The notes under the pieces are model-generated. The model was given only the letters and a program-made list of their open reading frames with translations. It did not search any database and had not been told where the DNA came from. A DNA stretch of 64,000 bases from Maylandia zebra (lineage: Eukaryota; Chordata; Actinopteri; Cichliformes; Cichlidae), in NCBI RefSeq assembly GCF_041146795.1, contig NC_135181.1, positions 42,257,559-42,321,558 of the forward strand, given 5' to 3'. Below are positions 11,800 through 23,209 of this stretch, one piece after another; the stretch's first letter is position 1; each line of letters opens with the position of its first letter. A program made the position numbers and the translations under genes.

Positions 11800-13086
11800 T
11801 TGTTTTTGACGCTGTCGCCGGTACGAGATTCCGGAATGGCACCACTTACCTCAACATCCAGCTGTGAAAGCTGCATCAACCTGAGCCAAAAAGTGATCGA
11901 GCTGGAACAAAGGATATCCACGCTATACCAAATCCAGGGGGCTGAATGCGAACTTGACACGATCCTCCTTGGCAAAGCTCAAACCACCGCTACTAGCGCT
12001 GAGCTAGCCGACACAGTGCACCATCCAGCTGCTGTGTCCCAAGATCCCGCCAACAGTCAACACAGGCTCTCAACTTGCGTCGCTGGTGCTTCTGCCAAGG
12101 ACGAGAACTCCTGGTTTCAGCTAGGGGCCAGACCCAAGGCTCTGGTCAGCTCCACTCCACTCCAACCAGCGCCATGGACCATGGTTGAGACGCGTGGTGG
12201 CTGCAGAGGGGGCAGGAGGATCTGTCTCTCGCACCCTCACCCCTCCGGTGCGGTAGTATTGGAGAATAAATTCAATGTCCTGGATCCTGTGGACTTTCCT
12301 CCTCTGACCGCTAGCCCTCGCCATCCCGCTGTGTCGCTGAGGTCTGCGCCATCTCCACCACTACGCCCCCGGAGCCGCGGTGGGCAACCCGACGCTGTGG
12401 TGCAAACTCACCGCGGAGAGCTGTGCTTTACCCCGGCTCCTCGGAGAAGAGGACCCACGGCGCGGCTACCTGGGAGTCACTCATGCAGTCCGGCTGGCGC
12501 ATCTCCATCTGAACACCCCCGGTGTCACGGCGCGGGCGTCTCAGATGGCCAACAGCCCTCGGTGGCACCTCCTCTCTCCACGCTGGTCCTCGGGGATTCC
12601 ATCGTCAGGAACGTGCGGATGAGGGGGGCGCTCACGCTGTCGTTCCCGGGAGCCACTGTTGTTGACATAGTGGACAGAATTCCCAACATTCTGGCATCCC
12701 ACCCACAGGTTAACCAGCTCATCATCCACATCGGCACCAATGACATCCCCAAACAGCAATCTGAGCTGCTGAAGTTGGACTTCCTCGAACTCTTCAGCCT
12801 CCTTGGTCAGTTGCAGGTGAGTGCTTTTATCTCTGGGCCCACCCCCACCTGTGGCAGAGGGATAGGCCGTTTCAGCCGGCTGCTCAGCCTTAACACCTGG
12901 CTTTCCTCTGCCTGTATCTCCCACGGCGTGGGTTTTATTAACAACTTTGATGCCTTCTGGGAGAGGAGGCATCTTTTTGGGGCAGACGGGCTCCACCTCA
13001 ACGCCTGGGGACGCCGTTTGCTGTCCGCCAATTTGGCATTTGGCGTACAGCACTCCCGCACATCGCCACTGTCTGCCACTGACTGA
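11800..13086 (+). CDS. L2/CR1 ORF1 protein with SGNH esterase domain
   Basis: This intact 428-codon frame starts with a short coiled-coil-like stretch (CINLSQKVIELEQRISTLY, residues 26-44). A Pro/Arg-rich linker and a C-terminal SGNH-hydrolase fold follow. The block I motif VLGDSIVRN is near 12585, IHIGTND near 12730 and the catalytic pair DGLHLN near 12985. Such esterase domains are established in ORF1 proteins of CR1/L2 LINEs of zebrafish and birds, where the protein also acts as an RNA chaperone. The second in-frame ATG (MAPLTSTSS, 11836) may be the real start because residues 1-12 look like leader sequence. All three catalytic positions look preserved. Confidence 0.8.
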   Translation: MFLTLSPVRDSGMAPLTSTSSCESCINLSQKVIELEQRISTLYQIQGAECELDTILLGKAQTTATSAELADTVHHPAAVSQDPANSQHRLSTCVAGASAKDENSWFQLGARPKALVSSTPLQPAPWTMVETRGGCRGGRRICLSHPHPSGAVVLENKFNVLDPVDFPPLTASPRHPAVSLRSAPSPPLRPRSRGGQPDAVVQTHRGELCFTPAPRRRGPTARLPGSHSCSPAGASPSEHPRCHGAGVSDGQQPSVAPPLSTLVLGDSIVRNVRMRGALTLSFPGATVVDIVDRIPNILASHPQVNQLIIHIGTNDIPKQQSELLKLDFLELFSLLGQLQVSAFISGPTPTCGRGIGRFSRLLSLNTWLSSACISHGVGFINNFDAFWERRHLFGADGLHLNAWGRRLLSANLAFGVQHSRTSPLSATD

Positions 13087-13706
13087 TGTTCCCCTGGTCC
13101 CAGCTCCTATATTTGTTCCACTTTTAACAGTAATACACAAAACTCTGGACTAGGACCTTTCTCTCCCACAGTCAACACAATACCCGTCATAATCACGAAC
13201 AGAGAGCAACAGAATTATCATAAATCCAGTAACTCCAAAAACATTAATAACCTCCGGCCTCTTCAAAAATATCAACATCCATTCAACTCTATTGTCAATA
13301 ATCCACCAGTCTCAATCACTATGGCACTTTTAAATGTACGCTCTCTGTCGAACAAGTCTTTTATTATTAATGATTTAATTTTAGATAATAAACTTGACTG
13401 TTTATTTTTAACTGAAACATGGCTGGGCTCGGATGCACCAGTTGTTCTCACTGAGGCCTCCCCACCAAATTTTAATTTCTCTTTTTCTATTAGAAGTGGT
13501 GAGAGAGGTGGTGGGACTGCATCTTTAGCCAACAACACACTCACCACCAAACAAATTTTATTTGATCATTTTACCACTTTTGAATTCCATGCTATTGTTT
13601 TCAGCAGCCCTCCAGTTTTATCTGTCACAATTTATAGACCACCTAAAGACAGCGCTGCTTTTATCAAGGAATTCTCAGAATTTTTAACAGACATACATTC
13701 AAAATA

Positions 13707-15059
13707 CACTCAACAAAAATATAAACGCAACACTTTTGTTACTGCTCCCATTCCCCATGGGATGGACGTAGAGACCTAAAATTCATTCCAGATACACAAT
13801 ATAACCATCCCTCCCAAACAGTGGTCACAAATCAGTCCAAATGTGTGGTAGTGGGCACATCTGCTATATTGAGATAATCCATCCCACCTCACAGGTGTGC
13901 CACATCAGGATGCTGATCTGACATCATGAGTAGTGCACAGGTGTACCTCAGACTGCCCACAACAAAAGGCCACCCTGGAATGTGCAGTTTTGTCTCACAG
14001 CAAAATGCCACAGATGCCACAAGCAATGAGGGAGCGTGCAATTGGCATGCTGACAGCAGGAATGTCAACCAGATCTGTCGCCCGTGCATTGAATGTTCAT
14101 TTCTCAACCATAAGCCGTCTCCACAGGCGTTTCAGAGAATATGGCAGCACATCCAACCGGCCTCACAACCGCAGACCTCGTGTAACCACACCAGCCCAGG
14201 ACCTCCACATCCAGCAGGTTCACCTCCAAGATCGTCTGAGACCAGCCACCCAGACAGCTGCTGGAACAATTGGTTTGCACAACCAAACAATTTCTGCACA
14301 AACTGTCAGAAACCGTCTCAGGGACGCTCAACTGCATGCCCGTCGTCCTCATCGGGGTCTTGACCTGACTCCAGCTCGTCGCCGTAACAGACTTGTGTGG
14401 GCAAATGCTCACATTCGATGGCGTCTGGCACGTTGGAGAGGTGTGCGCTTCACGGATGAATCATGGTTCACATTGTTCAGGGCAGATGGCAGCTGAGAAT
14501 GTCCCAGTTCTTGCATGGCCAGCATACTCACCGGACATGTCACCCATTGAGCATGTTCGGGATGTGCTTGACTGGCGTATACAACAGCGTGTACCAGTTC
14601 CCACGAATATCCAACAACCTCGCACAGCCATTGAAGTGGAGTGGACCAACATTCCACAGGCCACAATTGACAATCTGATAGACTCCATGCAACGATGTGT
14701 TGCACTGCATGAGGCAAATGGTGGTCACACCAGATACTGACCGGTTCTGGGTCCCCAGACCCCCAATAGCGCAAAAAACTGCACATTCCAGGGTGGCCTT
14801 TTGTTGTGGGCAGTCTGAGGTACACCTGTGCACTACTCATGATGTCAGATCAGCATCCTGATGTGGCACACCTGTGAGGTGGGATGGATTATCTCAATAT
14901 GGCAGATGTGCCCACTACCACACATTTGGACTGATTTGTGACCACTGTTTGGGAGGGATGGTTATATTGTGTATCTGGAATGAATTTTAGGTCTCTACGT
15001 CCATCCCATGGGGAATGGGAGCAGTAACAAAGGTGTTGCGTTTATATTTTTGTTGAGTG
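13707..15059 (+). mobile_element. Tc1-type transposon with about 285-bp inverted repeats, internally deleted
   Basis: TA duplications lie at 13705-13706 and 15060-15061. Both ends are inverted copies starting CACTCAACAAAAATATAAAC and extend about 285 bp (13707 to about 13991, about 14778 to 15059), far longer than classic short TIRs. The inside encodes a broken Tc1-type transposase. Confidence 0.88.
13933..14740 (+). pseudogene. Tc1-like transposase, central deletion
   Basis: The N-terminal half is open at 13933-14496: a paired HTH region (MRERAIGMLTAGMSTRSVARALNV..., split by HFSTISRLHRRF) and the first catalytic Asp in FTDESWFTL. The frame then jumps. The C-terminal part, AWPAYSPDMSPIEHVRDVLD, follows in another frame from about 14500 and ends at 14740. 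The section between, which should hold the second catalytic Asp, is absent. The third acidic residue (Glu in SPIEH) remains. It cannot be active. The initiating Met may be the one before RERAIG. Confidence 0.75.
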
Positions 15060-17509
15060 TATAATATGATAATTTTAACCGGTGACTTTAACCTGCACAT
15101 AGATAATCCTTCTGACCCTGCAACAAAAGAATTCTTAAACATTCTTCACTGTTTGGATTTTATCCAGCACGTCACGCAGCCGACTCACAACAGAGGACAC
15201 ACTCTGGACCTGGTCATCACCCATGGGCTGTCCACCAGCGTGTCCTCTGTTGTTGACTTGGCTGTCTCTGACCACTACTGTGTGTTTTTTAACATCACCG
15301 GTTTTATTCAGCGGAAGACCTCGGTGCGAACTGTGAGGAGGCGCTATCTAACCTCTGAAGTGGCTGCAAATTTTACCAGGGTTTTAGTCAAATGCCCCCC
15401 TGCGATTTGATTTTTAGTTATTTTAACAGCAAACTGAAGAAAAGCCTTGACTCCGTTGCTCCACTCACCACCAAAAAGATTAACGTAAAACATGCATCAC
15501 CCTGGAGAAACGAAGAAGTCAAAAAACTCAAAAGAAATTGCAGGGCAGCAGAAAGGAGATGGAGGAAAAATAAAAATAATATCAACCATCAAATATTTTC
15601 CGAGCAACTTAAAATGTACAATAATACATTAAGGAAGTCAAGAAATTCATACTTCGCCAAAATAATCAGTATTAACAAAAATAATCCCAAGGTCCTCTTT
15701 TCCACCATAGATCATTTATTTAACCCTGATTTTAAAAGCTCCAAAAGAACCCCCACAGACTCGCTCTGTGAGCAGTTTGCAGACCACTTCAGGGGAAAGA
15801 TCAGCGCCATCAGATCTGATATTTTATCTAATCGCGATATGATTGTAAACACATCTGAGGGCTCGATTGTACCTGAGGAGACACTGGACAGCTTTGTCCT
15901 GGTTAATGCTGAGAACTTTCAGAAGGTTTTCTCCACAGTGAGACCCACCACATGTCTTTTAGATCCAATTCCTTCTTCACTCTTTAAAACACTTTATGGA
16001 TTTTTTGAGGCTGAGCTTTTATACATGATGAATTGCTCTCTTCAGTTGGGTGTCTTCCCTGCTGCCTTTAAAACGGCGGTGGTGAGGCCCCTTCTGAAGA
16101 AGAGCAATTTGGATTGTAATGATTTTAATAACTACAGACCTGTATCCAACTCACCATTTTTAAGTAAAGTCTTAGAAAAACTTGTTTTTACTCAGATTAC
16201 TGATTTTCTCAATGATAGACAGATCCTGGAGATATTCCAGTCTGGATTTAGGGTGAACCACAGCACAGAGACGGCTCTCCTAAAGGTTTTAAATGATCTT
16301 AGATGTAACTGGGACGCCCAAAAGCTCTCAGTCCTGGTGCTACTGGATCTAAGCGCAGCCTTTGATACAGTAGACCACGCTATTCTTTTAAACAGACTAA
16401 AACACATGGTGGGCCTCTCTGGTGCTGTACACAACTGGTTCACTTCCTATCTCTCTGACAGATCTTTTATGGTGAGTATGGATACATGCTCCTCTAAGAT
16501 CCATAAAATGACATGTGGTGTGCCTCAAGGGTCGGTTCTAGGCCCTGTACTTTTTAATTTGTATATGTTGCCTCTCGGCAGTGTCATCAGGAGGCATGGA
16601 GTGAACTTCCACAGTTACGCTGATGACACGCAGCTGTACATCTCCGTGTCTCCTGATGACACCAGACCAATGGATGCCCTTTTTAACTGTATCTTGGATA
16701 TAAGATCTTGGATGGCAGAAAACTTTTTACAGCTTAACCAGGACAAAACTGAAGTTTTAATTGTCGGTCCTGAGGCTCAGAGAGAGAAACTCTTGTCTAA
16801 ATTAGAGGCATTTTCACTATGTCCTTCGCTACAAGTGAAAAACCTGGGTGTTATTTTTGACTCTGAGCTTGGTTTTATCCCACATGTTAAACATGTAACC
16901 AAAATTGGATTTTATCATCTAAAAAATATAGCCAGAGTCCGCCCTATTCTCTCTCGGGCCAACACGGAGATGCTGATGCATGCTTTTATTACCAGTCGCA
17001 TTGATTACTGTAATGCCCTGCTCTCTGGTCTTCCTAAGAAGAATATTTCAACTTTACAACTCTTGCAAAACTCGGCAGCTCGTGTGCTGACGAAGACCAG
17101 AGGGCGGGCCCACATTACACCGGTTTTAGAATCGCTGCACTGGCTCCCCGTGTGTTTCAGGATCGATTTTAAAGTTCTTTTATTGGTTTTTAAATGTCTT
17201 AATGGTCTTGGGCCTTCTTATCTCTCAGATCTGCTTTTACCATACGAACCCTCGCGGACCCTGAGGTCCTCTGGTACTGGCCTTTTGATTGTCCCTAAAG
17301 TCAGGACACATACTCACGGAGAGGCAGCTTTTCAGTGAGTATGTCAATTACTATCATAGCATTCGACTCAATACTCGCTACATCATAACCATAATATACA
17401 GATGCATTTAGTGACATCATTGGAACAACAAACATGTAAACAGCCCCCCCTTTTTTTTTTCTTTTTTTTTTAGGGCAGCGATCCGCCTGCACCCTTTACC
17501 TTTACAATA

Positions 17510-20500
17510 TTACAGGTCCAAGACCTGTCTTGGTTTAGTAACACGCCCATATCGAGTCGTGTATCCGGGTGTTGTAATGTCTTTATCAGGGGGCTCCACA
17601 GGCGGGGGCTGAGAAACCACAGAGCTGTCATCGCTGTTGACTGTTGTTTGAATGAACTCCTCACCTCCTACGCTGTTTCTGCCTTCACGGAGGTGTCGGC
17701 GGTTACGGCGATAAACTTGTCCTGTATCTGTGGTTATGTTGTAGCTTCTGGACGTGTCGGCACAACTTGTGACTGCAGCTGGTTTCCAGGAACCAGCTTG
17801 TTGCCGGAACCGGACCGGTGTGCCAGGATATAGTTGAGGCAGAGGTCGGGCGGCTCTGTTGAAATGAGTCTGCTGGCGCTGCTGGCAGGCTTCTCTCCTT
17901 TCACGCACTGTTTGCTGGCAAACTACTTGGGGTTCCAGCTGTTTTGGTGTTGCAGGGAGGATGGAGTGGAGTCTCCGGCTCATGAGTAGTTGTGCAGGTG
18001 ACTTTAAGTTGTCCACAGGGGTGTTCCGGTATTCTAATAGGCTCAAGTAGGGATCCTTATGTTCAGCTTTGGCCTTGTCCAGAAGTTTTTTTGCTGTCTG
18101 GACCGTTTTCTCGGCTAGGCCGTTGCTCTGTGGGTAATGGGGGCTAGTAGTGGTGTGGGTGAAACTCCATGACTTTGCGAACTGTTGGAACTTACTTGAA
18201 GCATAGCACGGGCCGTTATCACTAATCACTGACTCTGGAATACCATACCTAGCCATGGCTGACTTTAGTTTGTGGATCACTGCTTCTGCAGTGCAGCTGT
18301 GCAGTCTTTCCAACTCGAAGAATCTACTGTAGTAATCTACGATGATGATGTAGTCTTCCGAGTTCCAAGTGAACAGATCGGTGGCTATGACCTGCCACGG
18401 TCATTCTGGTATTGCATGTGACAACAGCGGTTCCTTGGGGTTAGCAGCTTGTCTCTCCTGGCATGTGCTGCAGGCTCCGACTGCTTCCTCAATCTGCTTT
18501 CCCATGCCTGGCCAAAACAGAAGGTCTCTGGCTCTGTTTTTACTCTTTTCTATGCCCATATGGCTGGAATGAATCCGATCTATCATGTCCTTTCTGAGCC
18601 TTTTTGGGATGATCATTTTCTCTCCTTTAAACATGATCCCGTCTATCAGTGAGATCTCATCCCTGTGGTTCCAAAACTCCTGGATGTCAGGCGGACATTG
18701 AGACCTTTTATCCAGCCATCCACTCAATGTGGTCCTTCTCCGAGTGTTGAGCTGAGGATCCTGGGCTGTTTCGTTTCTTATCTCTGAGAGTCTCTGATCA
18801 CTGACAGGCATGTTGCTGAGGACTGAGTGGATCTGCGCATCCATCCCGTCACATAGTGATTTATCGTGGAACTCTATGGATTTCCGGGAGAGCGTGTCGG
18901 CTACCGGGATGTCTTTCCCTGGTTTGTGGATGATGCTGATGTCGTACTTTTGCAGCTGTAGTATCATCCTCTGTAGCCGTGGTGGTGCTGATGCTAGTGG
19001 GTTTTTGAGTATGGACTCAAGTGGCTTGTGGTCCGATTCAATGGTTACATGTCGACCGTACATGTACTCGTGGAACCGCTTGCAGCCAAAGAGAACAGCA
19101 TACAGCTCTTTTTCTATTTGGGCATAGTTCTGCTCAGTGCTGATAAGTGACTTGGATGCGTAGGCGACTGGCTTGCCGTCCTGCAGCATCACAGCACTGG
19201 GGCCACTTTTGGATGCATCGACCTGGAGTCGTAGCGCTTTCTTGGGGTTGAAGAAGGAGAGAACTGGGCCTGGTTCTCTAGTGATCAGGTCCTTCATTCA
19301 TTGAAAGGATCTGTCATGGTTCTTGTCCCATACAAACTCACTGTCCTGCTTTAACAGCTGGCAGAGCGGTGCGTTTATCTCTGACAGGTGTGGGGCAAAT
19401 CTTGCTAAATAATTAACCATCCCCAGCACTGTTTCCAGTTCTGCCCTGTTCTGTGGGGGCGCCATGTCTTGGACTGCTTTTACTTTTTGTGGATCTGGTT
19501 TTAGTCCTTCGTGTGACAATGTGTGACCGAAGTAACTGACCTCTTTGACGCAGATGGTGCAGTTGTCAGGGTTCAGTTTTACACCGCTCTCCCTGCTGCG
19601 CTGCAGCATGGCCCTCAGGTAGTCATCATGCTCCTGTTTGGTTTCTCCGAAGACCAATACGTCGTCCACAATGGCTGCCACGCCCCTCAGGCCCTCGTAG
19701 GTCTCATCCACGCGTCGCTGGAACTCATCCTGGGCTGAGATTATGCCGAATGGCAGCCTGAGGAAGCGGTACCTGCCAAACACAGTATTAAATGTGGTTA
19801 ACAGAGATGATTCGTGGCTTAGCTTAATGGCCCAGTAGCCTGATCTGGCGTCCAAAACACTGAAATACTTGGCCCCAGCAAGTTTTGTGGTGACATCCTC
19901 CAAGGTGGGTAGAGGGTAATGGGGTCTTTGTATAGCCTTGTTGAGGGGTCTGGGGTCCAGACATACTCTGAGTCTGCCTGTCTTGGGTTTTTCCACGACA
20001 ACAAGTGCATTCACCCAGTCCGTAGGATCTGTGACCTTGCATATGATTTGATTCCTTTCCATGTTGTCGAGCTCGTCTTTGAGTCGGGCTCGCAGAGCGA
20101 TAGGAATCCGACGAGGTGGGCTGACTGTGGGTGCAACGTCTGGGTTTACATGGAAACTGCATTCACCAGGAAATTCTCCTATCCCTTTAAATACGTCAGC
20201 ATACTCGTCTAGTATTGCCTGTGAACTGTTGGTTGTCTTGTCTCTTTCCTCCGTCACTGCCATCACGATGCTTACCAGGTTAAGGTCACGGCAAGCTTTC
20301 ATTGCTAATACAGGTGGGGCGCTTGTGTTAACAACATGGAATTCCAACGTGCAGGTTTTGTCTTCATGTTTGCATTTTCGCTGGCATTTCCCTTCCACAT
20401 GTGGGAAGAGTGTCTGGAACATGTTGGCTGGAATTGTGTTTGCTTGCGCCCCAGTGTCAACTTTAAACCTCACTGTCTGTGGGGGGGAACCGAGTTGCAT

Positions 20501-21406
20501 GTCTGCATATGCTTGCTCATCATTTCTTCCTTCATTTTCTATGGTGATGCTATCAATGTAGAAACAGTCTTGCTCCTCATCTGTGTCCTTAGTTATCATT
20601 TCTATGTTCTCTCTCACAGTGTGTACTGATTTGAGGTGGGCTTTTGTCTGCGAAGAGAGTCTTGACCTGCATGCTCTTGCAAAATGGTTCATTTTCTTGC
20701 ATTTTGCACATTGCTTCCCTTTTGCTGGGCAGGTGTCTTTATTACTCTGTTGTCCGGCACAATAGCTGCACGTTTTTAGTGTTGCATTAGCGTGTTCTTT
20801 TGGTTCCACGCTTCTTGTTTGATTTTCTTGTCTGTGCGGTTTCCTGCCGATGGCGTGCACAGTTTCTTGGCCCCTGGAGTGACCCATAGATTTTAGCTGT
20901 TGCTTTGCTAGCTCGTGTGATCGTGCTTTCTCTAGCGTGAGCTCTGCGCCTTGGCTGAGTAGCTTTTCTCGGACGTGTGGCAAGTTAGTGGCAAATACCA
21001 TGCGATCCCTGACCATTTCATCTGTATTTGGGTACCCACAGTCTTTAGCAAGCAGTTTCAGTTCCGTAATAAACTGTTCAAACGCCTCATTTTCACCCTG
21101 CATCTTTTCATGGAACTTATATCTGGCGTAGATTGGGTTAGCTTTAGGTATGATGTAATCAGTGTACTTATCGTAGTACGTCTGAAGCTTTCGGGAGTCG
21201 TCTGCGGTGAGTGTCCACGTGTTGTAGACGTCCCGTCCTTTCTCACCGACCCATAGAAGAAGGTAGCTGCACTTGTCTGCCTCCTCCTTCCCCCGAAGAG
21301 GACCAGCGAACATTAGCTCGGCGTGCTGCTTGAAACGCCGCCATGCCTCGGGCAGGTTGCTAGAGTCCCAATCCATGCGCGGTGTGGGAACGCCGTAAGC
21401 CTCCAT
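17510..21406 (-). pseudogene. Ty3/Gypsy gag-pol with two in-frame stops
   Basis: One reading frame of 1,299 codons is broken only by stops at 19298-19300 and 18401-18403. Domains in order are: Gag (21406 to about 20800), two zinc knuckles with C-x2-C and CAKCKKMNHFARAC (about 20770-20690), aspartic protease with VDTGA near 20450, RT with LDARSGYWAIKL and VDDVLVFG (about 20130-19640), RNase H opening VDASKSG near 19240, a zinc-binding HHCC integrase region (about 18560-18430), and the integrase core with ISDNGPCYAS and SPHYPQSNGLAEK (about 18380-17900). No frameshift is seen. Both stops are TGA where CGA fits, consistent with CpG deamination. The RT box reads VDD preceded by Ile rather than the common Tyr. 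Confidence 0.82.
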
Positions 21407-21460
21407 GTCTGCGCTGTCCGATGGCGAGGGATTGCGTAGAAAACCGCTACTCTGACACCA

Positions 21461-21649
21461 TGCGTTATCCTTGTCTGTATACCGAGCTTCTTATTAAATG
21501 CACGCACACACCAATCTCTGCTCCGATTCCCACTTTATTTCCTATTCTCATTTTTTTTTCTGGGGCTTCTTGCTCGCCAGTGAATTACACACCTTGCAGC
21601 AACACAGTGCCATCTCGTGGCTGATACAAACATAGGTCAACATGTTACA
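21461..21649 (-). repeat. 5' LTR of the Ty3/Gypsy element
   Basis: The minus-strand sequence opens TGTAACATG and closes with CA at the boundary to the primer site. An AATAAA lies near 21538 on the minus strand. At 189 bp it is short for Ty3/Gypsy. Confidence 0.6.
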
Positions 21650-21689
21650 AACGCGACCGGAAATGTGGGAGGAATGTGTGAGGAAGTTG

Positions 21690-23160
21690 TGCCAGACGGA
21701 ATCTTTGCAAGATGGCAGCTGTCAAGCTAGCGCTTGAAGAGAGAGTCTCCCTTCTCTATTTACTGTGGAGAGCAGAGCAGCGGCGTAAAAGACGTCCTCG
21801 CCGTACCTGGGTCCATCAGGTCCTCCAGACGCGTGAGCAGTTTGGTGAGTTTCACCATTTGCTCCAGGAGCTGTCACTCGGCCAGTTTGAGGACCTGCTT
21901 TCCCGCGTCAGTCCCAGCATCGCCCGCCTAGACACCAACTACAGGCGCTCAATCGCACCTGCAGAGCGCCTGTCCATCTGCCTGAGGTTAGTAAAAGTGT
22001 TTAATACGGTAGTCCTTTGTTGATACCTGTGCTAATATATGCTAAACTATCCATTTATACACTGCTAACATGGATGTGCTATGCTAACAGTGAATGCTGT
22101 CGGCGTTTACTGAAAGCAAACTGTGGTACGGAGATGACTGTTTATAATATTTCTAGTGATACTCAGAAGCTCTCATCAAGTCCCGATTTAATTCGATTTA
22201 TGCTGTTATCTGTGTTTGCAATGACAGCATGGCTGTGGTGTCTATCAGTGTATGCTCTCGGTGTTTGCTGATATCAAACTGGTATTAGGACCACTGTGGG
22301 TTAATCTTTGTAGTGATACTCACTCCTTTTTTTATTTAGACCTGGTTTAATTCTGGGATAGTTGAATATTTGTATATAATCACCGCAGACTGTTTTAGAT
22401 TATATCTAATATATATATCATGTAATTATCCTTATAATTACAAAATGTTTTATGGAAGATTTATGTTTTGTAATTTGTAATTTTTGAATTTCAATAATGT
22501 ATTTTGTAACTGCAGTACACATAATACTCATTTTAAAGAATTTTGTCCAGGTTCCTTGCCACCGGGGACTCCTTCAGGACCATCGCATTCAGTTTTCGAG
22601 TCGGTGTGTCCACGGTAAGCCAGATCATCCCCCAGGTAGCGACAGCCATCTGGGACTGTCTAGTGGATTTCATGGCTGTGCCTTCAACTGAAGACTGGCG
22701 GTCCATCGCAGAGGGATTCCAGGAGCGCTGGAACTTCCCTCTCTGCTGTGGAGCTCTGGATGGGAAGCACATCCAGACGAAGGCACCCCCCAACTCAGGA
22801 TCCATGTTCCACAACTACAAGGAAACTTTTTCCATTGTTCTCCTTGCGGTTGTGGATGCAGAGCATCACTTCCGGACAAGAGGGGCACCTGCTGTGAGGG
22901 GTGTGGCACCTGCTGTGAGGGGTGTGGCACCTGCTGTGGTGGAGCCATTGCAAGGTCTGGGTCGTATGGCAGCAAACAACTCCTCCAGAGAGGCTGTCCT
23001 GGTGAGGGAGAAATTCATGGCTCACTTCTCGGTGGAGGGAGCTGTGTCTTGGCAACCAAAGGAGTAGCCTGTTTGAAGTCTGAGTGACTTCCCCACAACG
23101 GCTCTTTTAAGAGCCACCCACAAACCTCTAAAATTTTCATAATAAATGGAGCTCTACTCC
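21690..23160 (+). mobile_element. PIF/Harbinger transposon remnant
   Basis: This block surrounds a two-exon HARBI1-type transposase frame that starts in AAGATGGCAGCT and ends with AATAAA signals at 23140-23165. Terminal repeats and the expected 3-bp duplication were not resolved. The neighbours are the Gypsy 5' LTR on the left and a hAT end on the right. Confidence 0.65.
21712..23067 (+). pseudogene. HARBI1-like transposase, two exons, internal deletion
   Basis: Exon 1 (21712-21987) ends AERLSICLR at a GT donor. Exon 2 begins after TTGTCCAG near 22551 with FLATGDSFRTIAFSFRVGVS, and the junction splits a codon cleanly. The catalytic domain is recognisable in RWNFPLCCGALDGKH (first Asp) and YKETFSIVLLAVVDA (second Asp). 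After DAEHHFR the normal middle of the domain is replaced by nearly three 21-bp repeats (22885-22940, APAVRGV units). The normal C-terminus (MAANNSSREA...) and a stop at 23067 follow. The segment that should carry the catalytic Glu is therefore lost and the protein is presumably inactive. Confidence 0.75.
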
Positions 23161-23209
23161 AAAATAAACTAACCTCTTTTTACTCTCTTAAGTACAGTAC
23201 ATCTTCCTA

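Larger units (their letters stand above)
11577..17335 (+). mobile_element. Near-full-length L2/CR1-group LINE
   Basis: The element begins AAGATGGCGGCAG near 11583 and carries ORF1 (11800-13086) and ORF2 (13321-17335). It is cut at 17335 by an LTR element, so its own 3' UTR is missing. A Tc1-type transposon sits in ORF2. It inserted into an older minus-strand L2 piece ending at 11572. Confidence 0.85.
13321..17335 (+). pseudogene. L2/CR1 ORF2 (endonuclease + RT), transposon-split and frameshifted
   Basis: The endonuclease starts with MALLNVRSLSNKSFIINDL and LFLTETWL, breaks at 13706 for a DNA transposon, and resumes at 15062 with ILTGDFNLHID and VSDHYCVFF. The insertion plus its TA duplication is 1,355 bp, so conceptual removal keeps the frame. 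A one-base shift near 15395, at a run of six Cs, then changes frame. From there the RT is open for 648 codons, with [15 protein letters not shown] near 16515 and the catalytic SYADD near 16615, ending where the LTR element cuts in (17335). The two lesions and the lost 3' end make it dead. Confidence 0.8.
17336..21649 (-). mobile_element. Ty3/Gypsy LTR retrotransposon (minus)
   Basis: The order on the minus strand is 5' LTR (21649-21461), primer-site-like TGGTGTCAGAGTAGCGG (21460-21444), gag-pol (21406-17510), an A/G-rich purine tract (about 17472-17443) and a 3' remnant of about 107 bp (17442-17336). That remnant shares only its first bases with the 5' LTR, so the 3' LTR is truncated or replaced. 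It cuts into the L2 ORF2 at 17335. The RT resembles the Mag/SURL side of Ty3/Gypsy, at low confidence. Confidence 0.8.

Noticed and set aside
12541-13140. 199-codon minus-strand ORF opposite the L2 ORF1
   Set aside because: Antisense shadow of the conserved esterase domain.
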